This document shows, in pieces, positions 8,801 to 16,947 of a stretch of DNA of 64,000 nucleotides. The notes beneath the pieces are model-generated. The model saw nothing but the letters and a program-made list of their open reading frames with translations, made no database searches and was not told where the DNA came from. The stretch lies in contig NC_013517.1 in the NCBI RefSeq assembly GCF_000024405.1, positions 372,001 to 436,000 on the forward strand, in the 5' to 3' direction. Each line of letters opens with the position of its first letter. The stretch's first letter is position 1. The translations under genes were made by a program, and so were the position numbers. This DNA is from Sebaldella termitidis ATCC 33386. Its GTDB lineage: Bacteria > Fusobacteriota > Fusobacteriia > Fusobacteriales > Leptotrichiaceae.

Positions 8801-10795
8801 AACGGGACAATATCAAACAGCGGCTTGATAACATCAAGTGCAGATAATGGAGTAGGAGTGTACATAGAAAAGGGAGATACAATTACCGGAGTAACACAGG
8901 AATTTATTAATACAGGACAGATCATACTGACAGGAAATAATTCAATAGGAATTGCCGGAGTAGATAATGTAAAGATAATAAATAACAATCTGGTAGAAAC
9001 AACAGGAGCAAACAGTATAGGAATCTATGCAGATACTTATTCAATAGTGGAAAATAACGGAACAGTAAGATCAACAGGAACAAACGGAATAGGAATCCTG
9101 CTGAAAAATAATTCTGTACTGATAAATAACGGAATAATAGACATAAATATATCAGCAAACGGAAGAGCAATAGTAACAGACGGAACAGGAAGCACAAGCG
9201 ACCTGACAGCAGTGCATACAGGAACAGTGGATGCTTCGGCTTCTTCACCGGTAGATCATGTGGGCTCAGGACCTTCGTATTCAAAACCATCTATCATAAA
9301 TGCAGGGATAATAAAGGTAAATGAACGTTTTGAAGTACCGGAAGATGCAATAATACAAATAAAAGTAGATCCTTCAAGTGTAAAAGAGGCTTCACTGGCA
9401 ACGAGCGATTATCATCCGGAAGATGTAAACGGGAAATATCTGATATCAAATGCGGTACAATTCATAGCAGATGAATTCGTACTAAGAAATATACAGGTCA
9501 CATCAGATTTTTCACAGGGAACAAATCATAAGACTTACAAGCTGGAAGATGTATTCGTGCCGTTAACAGCAGGCGGAGGAATAAATTACGGGAAAGCAGC
9601 CATAAAGAGTAAAGGAATATTATGGGAAGCAATACCTATAACAAACAGCAACGGAAATCTTGATATATGGATGACGAAAAGAGACCTGACAGAATTCGGA
9701 GAAGGTCTGTCATGGGAAGAAATGGCATCAATACTTGATAAAAACTATGAAGATGCAACAGGAGACAGACTGAGTTTATACGATAAGATAGATAAAATAG
9801 AAACAGAATCAGACTTGAGAAGAATAATGACATCACTGTCAGGAGCCTATTATGCCAACAGAGCACAAAGAGGTTATGACATAAAAAGAGGATTTGACAA
9901 TGCACTCGACCTGATGGAAAATTCAGAGAATAATACAAAAGAGAATGTAAAGGTGTCAGTACTTGCCGGAGCAGGGAAAACTTATGAAAACAAAGAAGGT
10001 GTAATGGACTATAAATATGAGACAGCGGGAGTATATGCCTTAAGAGAAGTCGAGAGAACTTATGCACATAAATTTGGTTATTCATTAGGATATGCAAGAA
10101 ACAGCTTTGAGCTGCAGGATGGAAATAATAGTGAGGAATGGGTAGATACGTTACAATTAGGGGTTCATAATATATATAGAAAGAACAGCTGGAAGCTGAG
10201 AAGTGATCTGACAGGAAGGTTAAATTTACATAATGTAGACAGAAATATAGACTGGACAGATTCAATAGAAAAGCTGGATGATAAGTATATGTCATACGGA
10301 GTTTCACTGGATAATACATTACTTAAGGAGTTTGAATTAAATAAGGTGTTAAAGATAAGTCCTTTATTAAGTCTAGATTTTGGATATCAGTATCTGGATA
10401 AAGTGAAAGAGGAATCATCGGTATCAGCCTTAGAGATAGATTCCAACAATGCATACAGCATAAAGCCGGGAGCCGGAATAAGAGTGGACAGTAATATACC
10501 ATTGGGAAGCAGATCGGCCTGGGAGCTGAAATCGGCATTGGAAGTAAAATATGAATATGAGCTTGGAGAAGCGCAGCCGGAAGAAACAGCAAGATTACAG
10601 TCATTTGGAGAGACATACAAGCTGGCAAAGCCGGCAGAAGATAAAGGGGAATTAAAGCTGAAGGGAATGCTCGGAGTAGAGGTAACAGACAGATACGGGA
10701 TATTTATTACGGGGGAATACGGCAAGGCCTTTAATGAAGTTACAAAGGACGGGGAAAGCTACAAGGTAGGCGTAACATTAAAAGCTGTTTTTTAA
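2825..10795 (+). CDS. giant type V autotransporter adhesin (2656 aa)
   Basis: Starts at ATG 2825 behind AAGGAGGAATA. Residues 1-25 form a signal peptide (SFLALNAILAPHVSGA). A helical segment follows (~30-75), then a Pro-rich linker, then from ~240 to ~2200 a passenger of degenerate repeats rich in Gly, Asn, Ile and Thr (recurrent INNTGNI and SIGIYG themes), typical of a right-handed beta-helix. The last ~285 residues (from ~2372) form the autotransporter beta-barrel, ending in Phe. The layout resembles Fusobacterium RadD/Fap2-type adhesins in general organisation, not demonstrably in specificity. It probably mediates adhesion or aggregation at the cell surface. It is the last gene of a four-gene operon that appears to be controlled by the invertible promoter at 1819-1979. 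Confidence 0.93.
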   Translation: MTRNKKLLVSFLALNAILAPHVSGAAASSSQKYDRLYNSITKNLDKGSSNEKAYQTIEKILKQKNKELKDLHLQGDYIVKPEYLEWQMFFTGFYNEDARTGSLSSNHAREGDDSESNWSGKNKPMIQADSYKEVKVGPSIPYKYLNLQDINPNISLPVIESVASINLNKIPLVIDIPQLPALPNIQLNTVTTTNINDINITKNVQVSPINISIAAKTFNPVTLVNPQLARNGNGFNSSSGAANLHTNLDAPGTTTLVTSTTNPTGLIQIIGPHGVNWNGAMQSGGTGSMTYNITGSLKTEKVGSRVVLVESHRASSGVTTGNTNDILYVNSSGTLTSDVSYSGTVTGVYSDTTLIVEIEGGYGAYNHSMFENTGMMQSIGTGKTIGMEFKSGSDLTSTIKVKNSGTIDIKGDESVGIDSLISQNGNQFNIGVENATGGTILMRGNNSFGILLTQGRLDGSNVKSSGNIGTLTNTYIQNGTITMKGYGSYGVVIEGGTELPTGTSLNSGTINIENGGASSAADTSSGIYLNKNLALSNDGIINVSGNYSNGIRINSGSVTNKYVSGKAVNILGTAADSTGIAVINSSSTGINNGKIALTATGGKNIGMYGTGGGTGNRIENTGTNAEITMNITAGSENIGASIIGTGSTFSNSGKINLTDTTTAGKNVGIYSDNATVNNTGEVNLTTKGNDIGIYLKGNSIGTIGGNINLTSTGSNYDYGVYFDNGYTGNAAINSTISLKGKSAGVFSAVKPIVFNGTVNMDTSSSLLSADSIGLLYQITGALPAGNIVTNNGTLNAAAGTGIYIHNNSTALGKTVINNAVKSINISGGGVGIAAESAAYTSGDKLHIINSGLINNVSSSTANSIGIYAKNQDIRITGAGKISVSSPGSENLGILINGGKTEFESSLELGAGGIGVYLNGNASNTNDSVLDIGNTANAITALTNGIGVVAKGEKATVNILSNGITLTGHSALNEGSLGVFLENGNINNNGTIKTGDYGTAAYLKSTANARTVNLGNLETQDNGVGLYLENQNIIDTLTSITTGENSIAVYAKNGDIDIDVLDSANFTLGKGSTGYFLEDGTIKSLLGINTDITLGNDITGVALTGNSAIDSSINSITIGNNTGSAASIKPIVLGIKDISSPLTVSTKLTGGNGTVGLYYEEGGTGNAVTYNGSGSLTVPDIKVGTAGGNLSSVGVYLDAATNVNGLNINNAYIQVNGNSGIVLGADTGDINVTGGKVELTEGGVLFLVKNGGNVNISPSTVIITPDSGIELFRVIYSNYTNTAGTKLEIPKESVAIHGETGIITNDGELVSKLISGVPAESSIGIYIENTLESSPGVLLHSNMSSQGINNNKIDLGNKGIGIFGENSYIKNETTGTITIADNGAALYASIGSILENAGAINIGENSVGMYALDRTGSPSYTGLTKENYLINSGQIISSGNNTVGISSTGAEPLVKSEITNNGVISVTGTNTTGIYGSHTNILNTGNITAGNGFDSGLTIEYAAGIIGNNSSINIQSGAIQSGNYSIGAAATGDSVLNITGGTISVGDNSIFNYIKRGTGTNVTLTDSSGGTYDLNRSKQIGIYSEEGDVASNKTLEVRSGTGSIGLYAQNNGNVNMTLQGLTINVENGQKGVFAKGISGSGVKTTLANSVNLNDNSALGIIHQDGDIENNGFTNVSGIGSVGILSSNSDNLNTNTMLNNGGINVNSDSGIGIYGTTLNNAQLNVTNTGNLNLAASSSSNDVILGIYGENGAEINNTGNIVIGASSIGIYGKGIDINQNGGVLSADKNALGIYLNGGTGNVNNTAINIADDNGAGIYATNSAGVTLGNTNNLNVGDTSGALSGSAAGSFGIVGKDGSIVTNNANMNIGLASIGIYTENSTITNNGNMTAAGGGTDTKDGRVLIYGGRADIGNIGSAITNTGILNAGDMGVGIYSNTGSIVNSGDITVGNTYQNPSNPSDRQYAVGIYGVGTTSINNTHKITFGDNGLGLYAYTPNGTISNSGLITSSADNGVGVYIEKGDTITGVTQEFINTGQIILTGNNSIGIAGVDNVKIINNNLVETTGANSIGIYADTYSIVENNGTVRSTGTNGIGILLKNNSVLINNGIIDINISANGRAIVTDGTGSTSDLTAVHTGTVDASASSPVDHVGSGPSYSKPSIINAGIIKVNERFEVPEDAIIQIKVDPSSVKEASLATSDYHPEDVNGKYLISNAVQFIADEFVLRNIQVTSDFSQGTNHKTYKLEDVFVPLTAGGGINYGKAAIKSKGILWEAIPITNSNGNLDIWMTKRDLTEFGEGLSWEEMASILDKNYEDATGDRLSLYDKIDKIETESDLRRIMTSLSGAYYANRAQRGYDIKRGFDNALDLMENSENNTKENVKVSVLAGAGKTYENKEGVMDYKYETAGVYALREVERTYAHKFGYSLGYARNSFELQDGNNSEEWVDTLQLGVHNIYRKNSWKLRSDLTGRLNLHNVDRNIDWTDSIEKLDDKYMSYGVSLDNTLLKEFELNKVLKISPLLSLDFGYQYLDKVKEESSVSALEIDSNNAYSIKPGAGIRVDSNIPLGSRSAWELKSALEVKYEYELGEAQPEETARLQSFGETYKLAKPAEDKGELKLKGMLGVEVTDRYGIFITGEYGKAFNEVTKDGESYKVGVTLKAVF

Positions 10796-10806
10796 TTAAC
10801 TAATAT

Positions 10807-10871
10807 AGAGTGAGCAGGGAGTTTCCGGACAAAAGCGTGGTATGTTCAAGTCCGGAAGCACTCTTTTCTTA
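10807..10871 (+). terminator. two-part hairpin terminator after autotransporter
   Basis: AGAGTG (10807-10812) pairs with CACTCT (10859-10864), and inside it TTCCGGAC (10823-10830) pairs with GTCCGGAA (10850-10857). A TTTCTT tract follows. It separates the autotransporter from the TetR gene. Confidence 0.7.
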
Positions 10872-10888
10872 TCTCTGAAAGGATAAGA

Positions 10889-11452
10889 ATGGATAGAAAA
10901 GAAGTAATCAAAATAACATTAGAGTTAATGAAGGAAAAGAAACTGGAGAAAACAACAATAGGCGAAATAGTAAAAAGGCTGGATTTAAGCCCCGGAAGTC
11001 TGTATTATCATTTTAAGAATAAAAGTGAAATATATAAAGAGATGGCGGATTATTCACTGGAAGAGATAACAAGAAATCTAAATGAAGTCAGAACGGCTGA
11101 AAGTAATAAAAATAAATTGTTTATACTGACAAGAGCATTAATAAAATTTTTAGAGGAGAGGGAAGAAATCTTATTTTTTTTGATAAGTATGAAAGGCTCC
11201 TGCTATCTGGAAGAAGAAATAAAGAGTCAGGATTTCTTGATAAATTTTAAAAATATTTTATTAACTGAACAGCAGGATGTAAATCATAAAAAACGGATGT
11301 TATTAAAGCTGAATATGTTTTTAGGTTCAATATATGAAGTATTGTATGATAGTAAACTGGTAAACGGAAGAAATCTTGCAGAATATGAAATAAGAGATAT
11401 CCATGCTTCTTTCTGGGGGAATGAGATATTGGATACTAAATATAATAATTGA
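10889..11452 (+). CDS. TetR/AcrR-family transcriptional regulator
   Basis: Encodes 187 residues from ATG 10889 behind GAAAGGATA. The N-terminal helix-turn-helix (TTIGEIVKRLDLSPGS, then LYYHFKNK) is typical of TetR proteins. The C-terminal domain is helical and aligns with the regulator at 681-1241 throughout, including FLEEREEILFFLISMKGS and LKLNMFLGSIYEVLY. The two are clear paralogs in equivalent positions behind autotransporter genes, so the unit adhesin plus TetR was duplicated as a module. Target and ligand are unknown. Confidence 0.88.
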   Translation: MDRKEVIKITLELMKEKKLEKTTIGEIVKRLDLSPGSLYYHFKNKSEIYKEMADYSLEEITRNLNEVRTAESNKNKLFILTRALIKFLEEREEILFFLISMKGSCYLEEEIKSQDFLINFKNILLTEQQDVNHKKRMLLKLNMFLGSIYEVLYDSKLVNGRNLAEYEIRDIHASFWGNEILDTKYNN

Positions 11453-11917
11453 ATATATAAGTATTCGGAATTATAGGGGTGGCTGTGGAGAAATTATTTT
11501 ATAAATTAAGATACAGGAAAAAATTAAGTTATGTAGATTATAGTTTAATGTTTTTTAGACTAATTTTTCAATTTAGGGATTCAAAATATTATTACTTTTA
11601 AGATATGTCAGTGAATAAAAAGTATGAAATATTAAGAACTGACGATGAAGAAAGACCAGAGACAATAATGAGCCTGTAGCGGGAAATAAAAAAATAACAA
11701 ATAAAAGATATATTAAGATTATATATTAGAGTAATCCTAATAATAGTTATTAAACTATTTCATTTGTTTGTTGCTTTATTTTTGGGGAAAAAAGAATTTT
11801 TGAATCTGATAATTTGCACAGTATTAAAACTTGGAAATCAAAGAAAATGATATAAACCGATACGGGATCAATACTCTATTTAATACTCGGAATATTTTAT
11901 AACGAATTTTGACATAA
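11453..11917. other. intergenic region without recognisable gene
   Basis: A 465-bp AT-rich gap. The only open stretch noticed is a 24-codon frame at 11606-11680 ending in ERPETIMSL, which lacks a ribosome site and may be a gene remnant. No promoter or RNA could be supported. Confidence 0.4.
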
Positions 11918-11966
11918 AAAATGCACCGCTGTTTGTTAGTTTTATCTAACTTTTAGGGTGCATTTT
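11918..11966 (-). terminator. terminator for the secreted protein gene (minus strand)
   Basis: AAAATGCACC (11918-11927) pairs with GGTGCATTTT (11957-11966), with an inner GTTAG/CTAAC stem. Read on the minus strand it ends in a T-rich tract, 25 bp beyond the stop of the gene at 11991. Confidence 0.8.
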
Positions 11967-11990
11967 ATTTTATAATTTTTATATGTTAAT

Positions 11991-13580
11991 TTATTTAGTA
12001 TATTTTATTCTGAACGGCCCTGCGATACTGTTAAATAACATGTCTCCGTTAGGGAAGAACTGTATTATAGCGTATGCTCCGTTTCCGTAGTTATTATATC
12101 CAAATACTGTTCTGTGAACTGTTTTTCCAGTATTCCAATCCATTCCTGTTACTTCCCATCCGGCTTTAGCTGAATATCCGTTGACAAATACTATATTTGA
12201 TTTTGTACTTACAGCAGGAACCATACTTGTAGAAGAAACATCATTTCTAGTCCATACAGATTTCCAAGAATCAGTTTTTGTATCCCATTCGAATCTTTCG
12301 GCACCTACAGGAGGAGTAGTAACCGGTCCTAAAGCTATTACACCGGCCAGTTTATCTTTTGGACCAGGCTGACCAATATTATTAACTACAAATGCACCAT
12401 AATCTTTTACAACTACTGATTGTTCTGTCTGAACAAATTCTGTACTTTCAGGAAGCCCGGCAGTTACTTTGATCTGGTCGGCAATTCTGTTTGATTTTGT
12501 ACCTGGTTTTTGTTTGAAATTAGCAGGAATATTATCTCTCCAGAATGCAACAAGATTCATTCTGTTAGCACCGTCAGTAATAACAACGAGTTTGTCTTCA
12601 TCATTTCCGAATCCCATCAGAGTAGGTGTAGACCCTGTTCCTTTTCCTACTTTAACTGTAGGAGGTTCTATTCCTGTATCATATAATGAAGCCCATGCTC
12701 CGTCTTTTTCGTCTGTAGACAGTTTAGTTCCAGTCCACACTACTTTTCTCATATATTTATCAGAAGCTACATAAATTCCATTTTTTTCATCAACGGCAAC
12801 AGAGTTTGAAATATATTCGTCATCACCGAAACGTACTGTCTGAAGTTCACCTTTCAGGCTTCTGTCAGTAACTGAAATCGAACGGTTTCCTACTATGATA
12901 AGTTTTCCGTCATAAGTCAGACTTACACCGGCTAGAGTTTCACCTTGTTTTAGAACATTTTTTAAGTTGAGTGTTCCGATTATTTCAATTCCTTTAGAAG
13001 GATTAGAAGAATCTTTCAATGCAAAAGCATAGATTACCGGATCTGAACCGTCGACATAATCAGCATATACAACATTATTGTTGTCTACTACACTGTATAT
13101 TCCGTTAAAGATTCTTGTAGTACCCAGACCGTAAATATTTGCCACGGCATCCTCGACTTCTTTAGCGGTTTTATATTTTTTCCCAAGTACTTGTTTATGT
13201 ACTTCCGGAGTTATAACCTTTATTCCGGGAGCATCTAAACGCGCTGCTTCTTTAAAGTTTCCGTTTGAGATATCAATATATGAAACTCCCTGACTGGAAA
13301 CACCCCACATATAATTTTGGCTTGTAGAAGCAAGTGTTATAATATTTACCGGTCCTCCGTTTACATTTTTTAATTTATTCAGATCAATATTATATGTTCC
13401 GCTTTTAACTGCATATGGAACAGAGTCAGTCTGAGCAGGATCAAAATGTGTCAATCCGTAAACAGGTGCAGATAGGTAAGGATTTGGTTTAGGTAAACTT
13501 TCAGCATATAAACTTGATGTTAAAGCAAAGCTCATTGTACCAAGTAAACATAATTTCTTAAAAAATTTTTTGGTTGTCAT
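11991..13580 (-). CDS. secreted beta-propeller-like protein of unknown function
   Basis: Encodes 529 residues from ATG 13580 behind AGGAGG. Residues 1-26 are a signal peptide (LGTMSFALTSSLYA). The mature protein has repeated short blocks of the form hydrophobic strand, turn, hydrophobic strand (GVSLTYDGKLIIVG, NSVAVDEKNGIYVASD, NIVFVNGYSAKAGW), as in six- to eight-bladed propellers. No catalytic motif was recognised and there is no lipobox or transmembrane anchor, so a periplasmic or secreted location is likely. It is monocistronic: terminator downstream, long noncoding leader upstream. An enzyme of the strictosidine-synthase or PQQ propeller type is possible but not shown. Confidence 0.75.
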   Translation of the reverse strand: MTTKKFFKKLCLLGTMSFALTSSLYAESLPKPNPYLSAPVYGLTHFDPAQTDSVPYAVKSGTYNIDLNKLKNVNGGPVNIITLASTSQNYMWGVSSQGVSYIDISNGNFKEAARLDAPGIKVITPEVHKQVLGKKYKTAKEVEDAVANIYGLGTTRIFNGIYSVVDNNNVVYADYVDGSDPVIYAFALKDSSNPSKGIEIIGTLNLKNVLKQGETLAGVSLTYDGKLIIVGNRSISVTDRSLKGELQTVRFGDDEYISNSVAVDEKNGIYVASDKYMRKVVWTGTKLSTDEKDGAWASLYDTGIEPPTVKVGKGTGSTPTLMGFGNDEDKLVVITDGANRMNLVAFWRDNIPANFKQKPGTKSNRIADQIKVTAGLPESTEFVQTEQSVVVKDYGAFVVNNIGQPGPKDKLAGVIALGPVTTPPVGAERFEWDTKTDSWKSVWTRNDVSSTSMVPAVSTKSNIVFVNGYSAKAGWEVTGMDWNTGKTVHRTVFGYNNYGNGAYAIIQFFPNGDMLFNSIAGPFRIKYTK

Positions 13581-13958
13581 AATTTTTCCTCCTGAATAAT
13601 TTTATTTTGATATAAATGTTTAAAAAAGATCAAGACTTGCTGATAATTTCAGAATTAAAAGAAAGGCTTCCTTTAATTCATTTTGTTTCAAATTCAAAAG
13701 TTACTGTTTATAATTTGCAGGCTGGCAAAGTCTCTTTGGAAATTACTGACTCTTGTTTAGCCGGAAATATTACAGGTTCCTTTGTCTTCTTTGGTATTCT
13801 CTTTGTTTCTTAAGTGTTTAAAACATTTAATACTGCGGTATTTGTAATCCTAATTTTTTGAAATATTGATGATGTTTCTGGTAATTGCTTGTTTGAAAAC
13901 TGAGAGTATACAGTTTATTCATTATCCTCTTCAGATTTTCCTGAACATTCTTGATCTG

Positions 13959-14088
13959 TTAATAAGACTGAAATGAACTTTTACATCACTGATTTAGCAG
14001 TGATATGTTTCTGAGTTAATAAATGAAGTGTTTTTATATCTAAAAAATCACTTCCAATAATAACTGCTTCATTTCAAGAGGTTATTAA
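13959..14088. repeat. nested inverted repeats in a long noncoding stretch
   Basis: The gap 13581-14347 has no supported gene. Within it, TTAATAA (13959-13965) and GAAATGAA (13970-13977) pair with TTATTAA (14082-14088) and TTCATTTC (14068-14075). Between them lie two smaller stems: ATCACTG (13985-13991) with CAGTGAT (13998-14004), and GAAGTG (14025-14030) with CACTTC (14049-14054). The result would be a cruciform or three-way junction of 130 nt. It lies upstream of the minus-strand gene at 11991-13580 and could be part of its leader or a small mobile element. Confidence 0.45.
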
Positions 14089-14347
14089 TATATAATTATT
14101 AGCTAACTAAGTCAATTATATAATTAACGCCTTAATTTGTCAATAAAAAAATAAAAATAAAGTTTTCACATACAATTTCTATGTTTATAGTAGTTCACAA
14201 ATGAAAAAAACAGATATCTTGATTTGTACATTTGGAAAATTTCAGGTTATTTTAGTATAAAATGTCGGATAACTATAAATTTATTTAATAAAATAAATTT
14301 TAAGAAATTAATATAAATATCGAGGGATCAAGTATTTTTTACACATG

Positions 14348-14379
14348 AAAAAAGGCAGCTGAAATTTTCAAAACTGCCT
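14348..14379 (-). terminator. terminator downstream of the DUF6194 gene
   Basis: AGGCAG (14353-14358) pairs with CTGCCT (14374-14379). Read on the minus strand the hairpin is followed by six T, 120 bp beyond the stop at 14500. Confidence 0.7.
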
Positions 14380-14499
14380 GATTCTAGAAAAAATGTAAGT
14401 CAGAATCGGAAAGAATCAGTATATTAAAGGGAAATGTACTATAATGTAAAGATTTTAACTGTAGAGTGAGCTAATTCAGTTTACTCTTATATAAATATT

Positions 14500-14973
14500 T
14501 TACTTTAATTTTTTCTGGATTTTTGAATGTCTTTTTTCGAATTTCTCTTTTGCAAAGCTGTATGCTTCATTAATAAATGGAATTAAAGTATTGTCAGTAT
14601 TCTTGGCAGGGTTTAGGATACTTATCCATCCCATCCATGCATAAACCGGATGCGGAAGAATTTCATCAGTTTTCTTAAAATCATAATTCATATCGACGAC
14701 TGCTCCGGCAGCCGGGCGGGCAGGAATTTCACCAAAAAGTTTTATGAAAGCTTCTTTCCTCAATCCGAGATTCACTCTGAATATGTCCTTTCTGTCCAGT
14801 CCGGAGGCTTTATCATTTTCTCCGTCCTTTTCCTTTATCGTGAGTACATAAACTCCTTTTTTCAGAATATTTCCCGGGTTATAAAATACTGCTTTTTCAC
14901 CCCAGGTCTCTATTAAAACTGTTCCTTTAAGATTTTTTATGCAATAATCCAGTATATCATCAGCTTTTCTCAT
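14500..14973 (-). CDS. DUF6194-family cytoplasmic protein
   Basis: Encodes 157 residues. ATG 14973 is chosen because AGGAG lies 8 bp before it; an in-frame GTG at 14982 overlaps that site. The sequence has the landmarks of the DUF6194 family as recalled: an early TWGEKAVFYNPG segment, TIKEKDGENDKAS, an Arg-rich ARPAAGAVVD and HPVYAWMGWI near the C terminus. The function of the family is unknown. There is no signal peptide. It stands alone on the minus strand with its own terminator. Confidence 0.7.
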   Translation of the reverse strand: MRKADDILDYCIKNLKGTVLIETWGEKAVFYNPGNILKKGVYVLTIKEKDGENDKASGLDRKDIFRVNLGLRKEAFIKLFGEIPARPAAGAVVDMNYDFKKTDEILPHPVYAWMGWISILNPAKNTDNTLIPFINEAYSFAKEKFEKRHSKIQKKLK

Positions 14974-15252
14974 AAATTTCACTCCTATTTTGTTTATATA
15001 AAGTATTGTATCTTATAAAATATGACAGCTTTGTGTCATATTTATTTTTGGGAGCAGATCAGGGGAAATTAATTAGTAAAATTTAAAAAAATAATATCGT
15101 AATTTTTATATTTAAAACTAATAAAATATGTATTTTTATATTATTTATAAGTAAAGAATTTTAAATATATTTTAGTTAAATAAATGTTTTATTTTTTCAT
15201 AGCATATGATATTATAATTATATTATAAAATGATTTACTATGGAGGAATATG

Positions 15253-16917
15253 ATGGAAAATAAGAGTTTGGATGATATTTTCAGCGAATTGGCAGAGAAA
15301 TATTCTGAAAGTACAAATATAAAAAAAGAAGCCGCAGATATTAAAAATAACTTTATGAATGTTAATAAAGCAAATATAAGCAGTCACAGTGTCGGAAATT
15401 TACAGAGTCCGGTGAATATTACCGGGGAGAAATTACCTGAATTATTTACCGGAAAAAATATTATTTTAAAGATTAATAAAGAAAGTCTGGATATTAAAGA
15501 TATCGATTTTGAAATTGATAAGAAGCTTTTTAATCATGACTATTTAAAAATGTAATTTACTATTGCATCAGAGGAGATAGATAAATATTATGGTTATGTT
15601 TTTACACTGAATAATGTTTTAGAAATAGAACTGATTAATAAAGACGGCAAATTTAAAAAAATATTTCATACATTCAATATTGAAAATATAAATATTGAGG
15701 AAAGTATGGGGGAAAGAGCAGCAGTAATTATAGAAACACCATCAGCAACATTTCAAATGAATAAGATCTTGAAATTCAGATCCTTTCAGAGTATGGAAAT
15801 AACTTACAGACAGATAGCAGAAACTATTATGGCTGAGTATCCTGATATTACAGCATATATTGGCAATGAATTTGACAGAAATATTGAGAAAATATATATG
15901 CAGTATAATGAAAATGACTGGGATTTTCTAGTAAGAATATGTAAAGATATGGGAATTCCGATGGCTTCACATCTTAATGAAATTGTTATGGGGAATGAAA
16001 TAAATCTTGAAGTATATAACGCCCAATTAAATAATGCTGTATATGGACGGGGACGTGAAAGAGAAAATATTATTTTCAGAGTCAGGGAATCCACTGATCC
16101 GTATAATACAGGCGAAAGAGTAAAAATAACTCTTGCAAATCAGGGGAGCCGTGGAGAAGAGGGATCAGATACAAGAATAGTGTCAAAGGCATTACTAAAA
16201 ATAAAAGATAATTATGTGGTAAATGATTATGAGTTAATAGAAATGTCACATGAATTTGAAACTGTGAATAATTCGGGAGGATATATAATAGAAGGAAAAG
16301 TGATGGAAACAGGTGGTGTAGACGGAGTAGCAACTATGAAAATTGATTTTTCCCACGGACTTGAAAAATCGGCAGGAAGTAAATTTCAGGCTTATGAAGA
16401 TGAATATGCGGGAGCTTATAACTTTCCATATTGTACAGAATACAGCAGCAGTAATAGCGGCATGTTTTGTACGCCTGAAAAGGGAGATGTCGTAACAGTT
16501 TATATCCCAAATAATAATGAGAATTTTTCTTATATAACAGGTGCTGTAAACAATCCTGGAAGTGAGCGGTTCAGTAATCCGAATGTGCGAAATTATACTT
16601 TGGCAGGTGATGAGAGTGCAGGCGGGGTTCCTATGTTTGATTTTCAATTGAACAGCAGGGTATTTGGGATAAGTGTAACAGATAATGTAAATATGAATGC
16701 TAAAAACAGTATGGATTTAGGTGTAGGCAGTGGAAATTTTAATGTAAATGCCAAAGGAAAGAATGAAATAATAGAGGGTGAAACAGTTGTAATTTCTCAA
16801 AATATTAATCAGACTGTATCAGGAGAAACTGTTATTAATTCAGTGGGGAATACAACTATAAACTCCGGTGGCTTCTCTGTTGTTAAAGCTGGAACTAATG
16901 TTATTATAAATGGTTAA
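15253..16917 (+). pseudogene. vgrG: vgrG-like spike gene with one in-frame stop
   Basis: One reading frame runs from ATG 15253 (GGAGG 6 bp upstream; another ATG at 15250) to 16917 and is broken only by TAA at 15553-15555, with coding continuing in the same frame. The protein would be ~554 residues: an N-terminal gp27-like part (QYNENDWDFLVRICKDMGIP is the typical landmark, near 16.0 kb), a gp5 OB-fold (PEKGDVVTVYIP), and a C-terminal Asn/Gly/Val repeat region like the beta-helix needle (MNAKNSMDLGV, NINQTVSGETVINSVGN). VgrG proteins cap the tube of contractile injection systems and carry effectors. Reinitiation could at most give a C-terminal 403-residue product from 15706. Sequencing error or readthrough are alternatives. 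It heads the effector/immunity locus. Confidence 0.8.
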
Positions 16918-16947
16918 TAGCAGCTGAATTCAAATTAGGAGAAAAAA

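Noticed and set aside
2825-10795. Many long minus-strand open frames across the autotransporter
   Set aside because: They are shadows of the low-complexity Gly/Asn repeat coding; they lack ribosome sites and have leucine/tyrosine-rich compositions.
13616-13813. 65-codon plus-strand frame (LKERLPLIHFVSN start) resembling the N terminus of a thiazole kinase
   Set aside because: Similarity ends after about 15 residues, there is no ribosome site, and the rest is untypical. It lies in the leader of the minus-strand gene.
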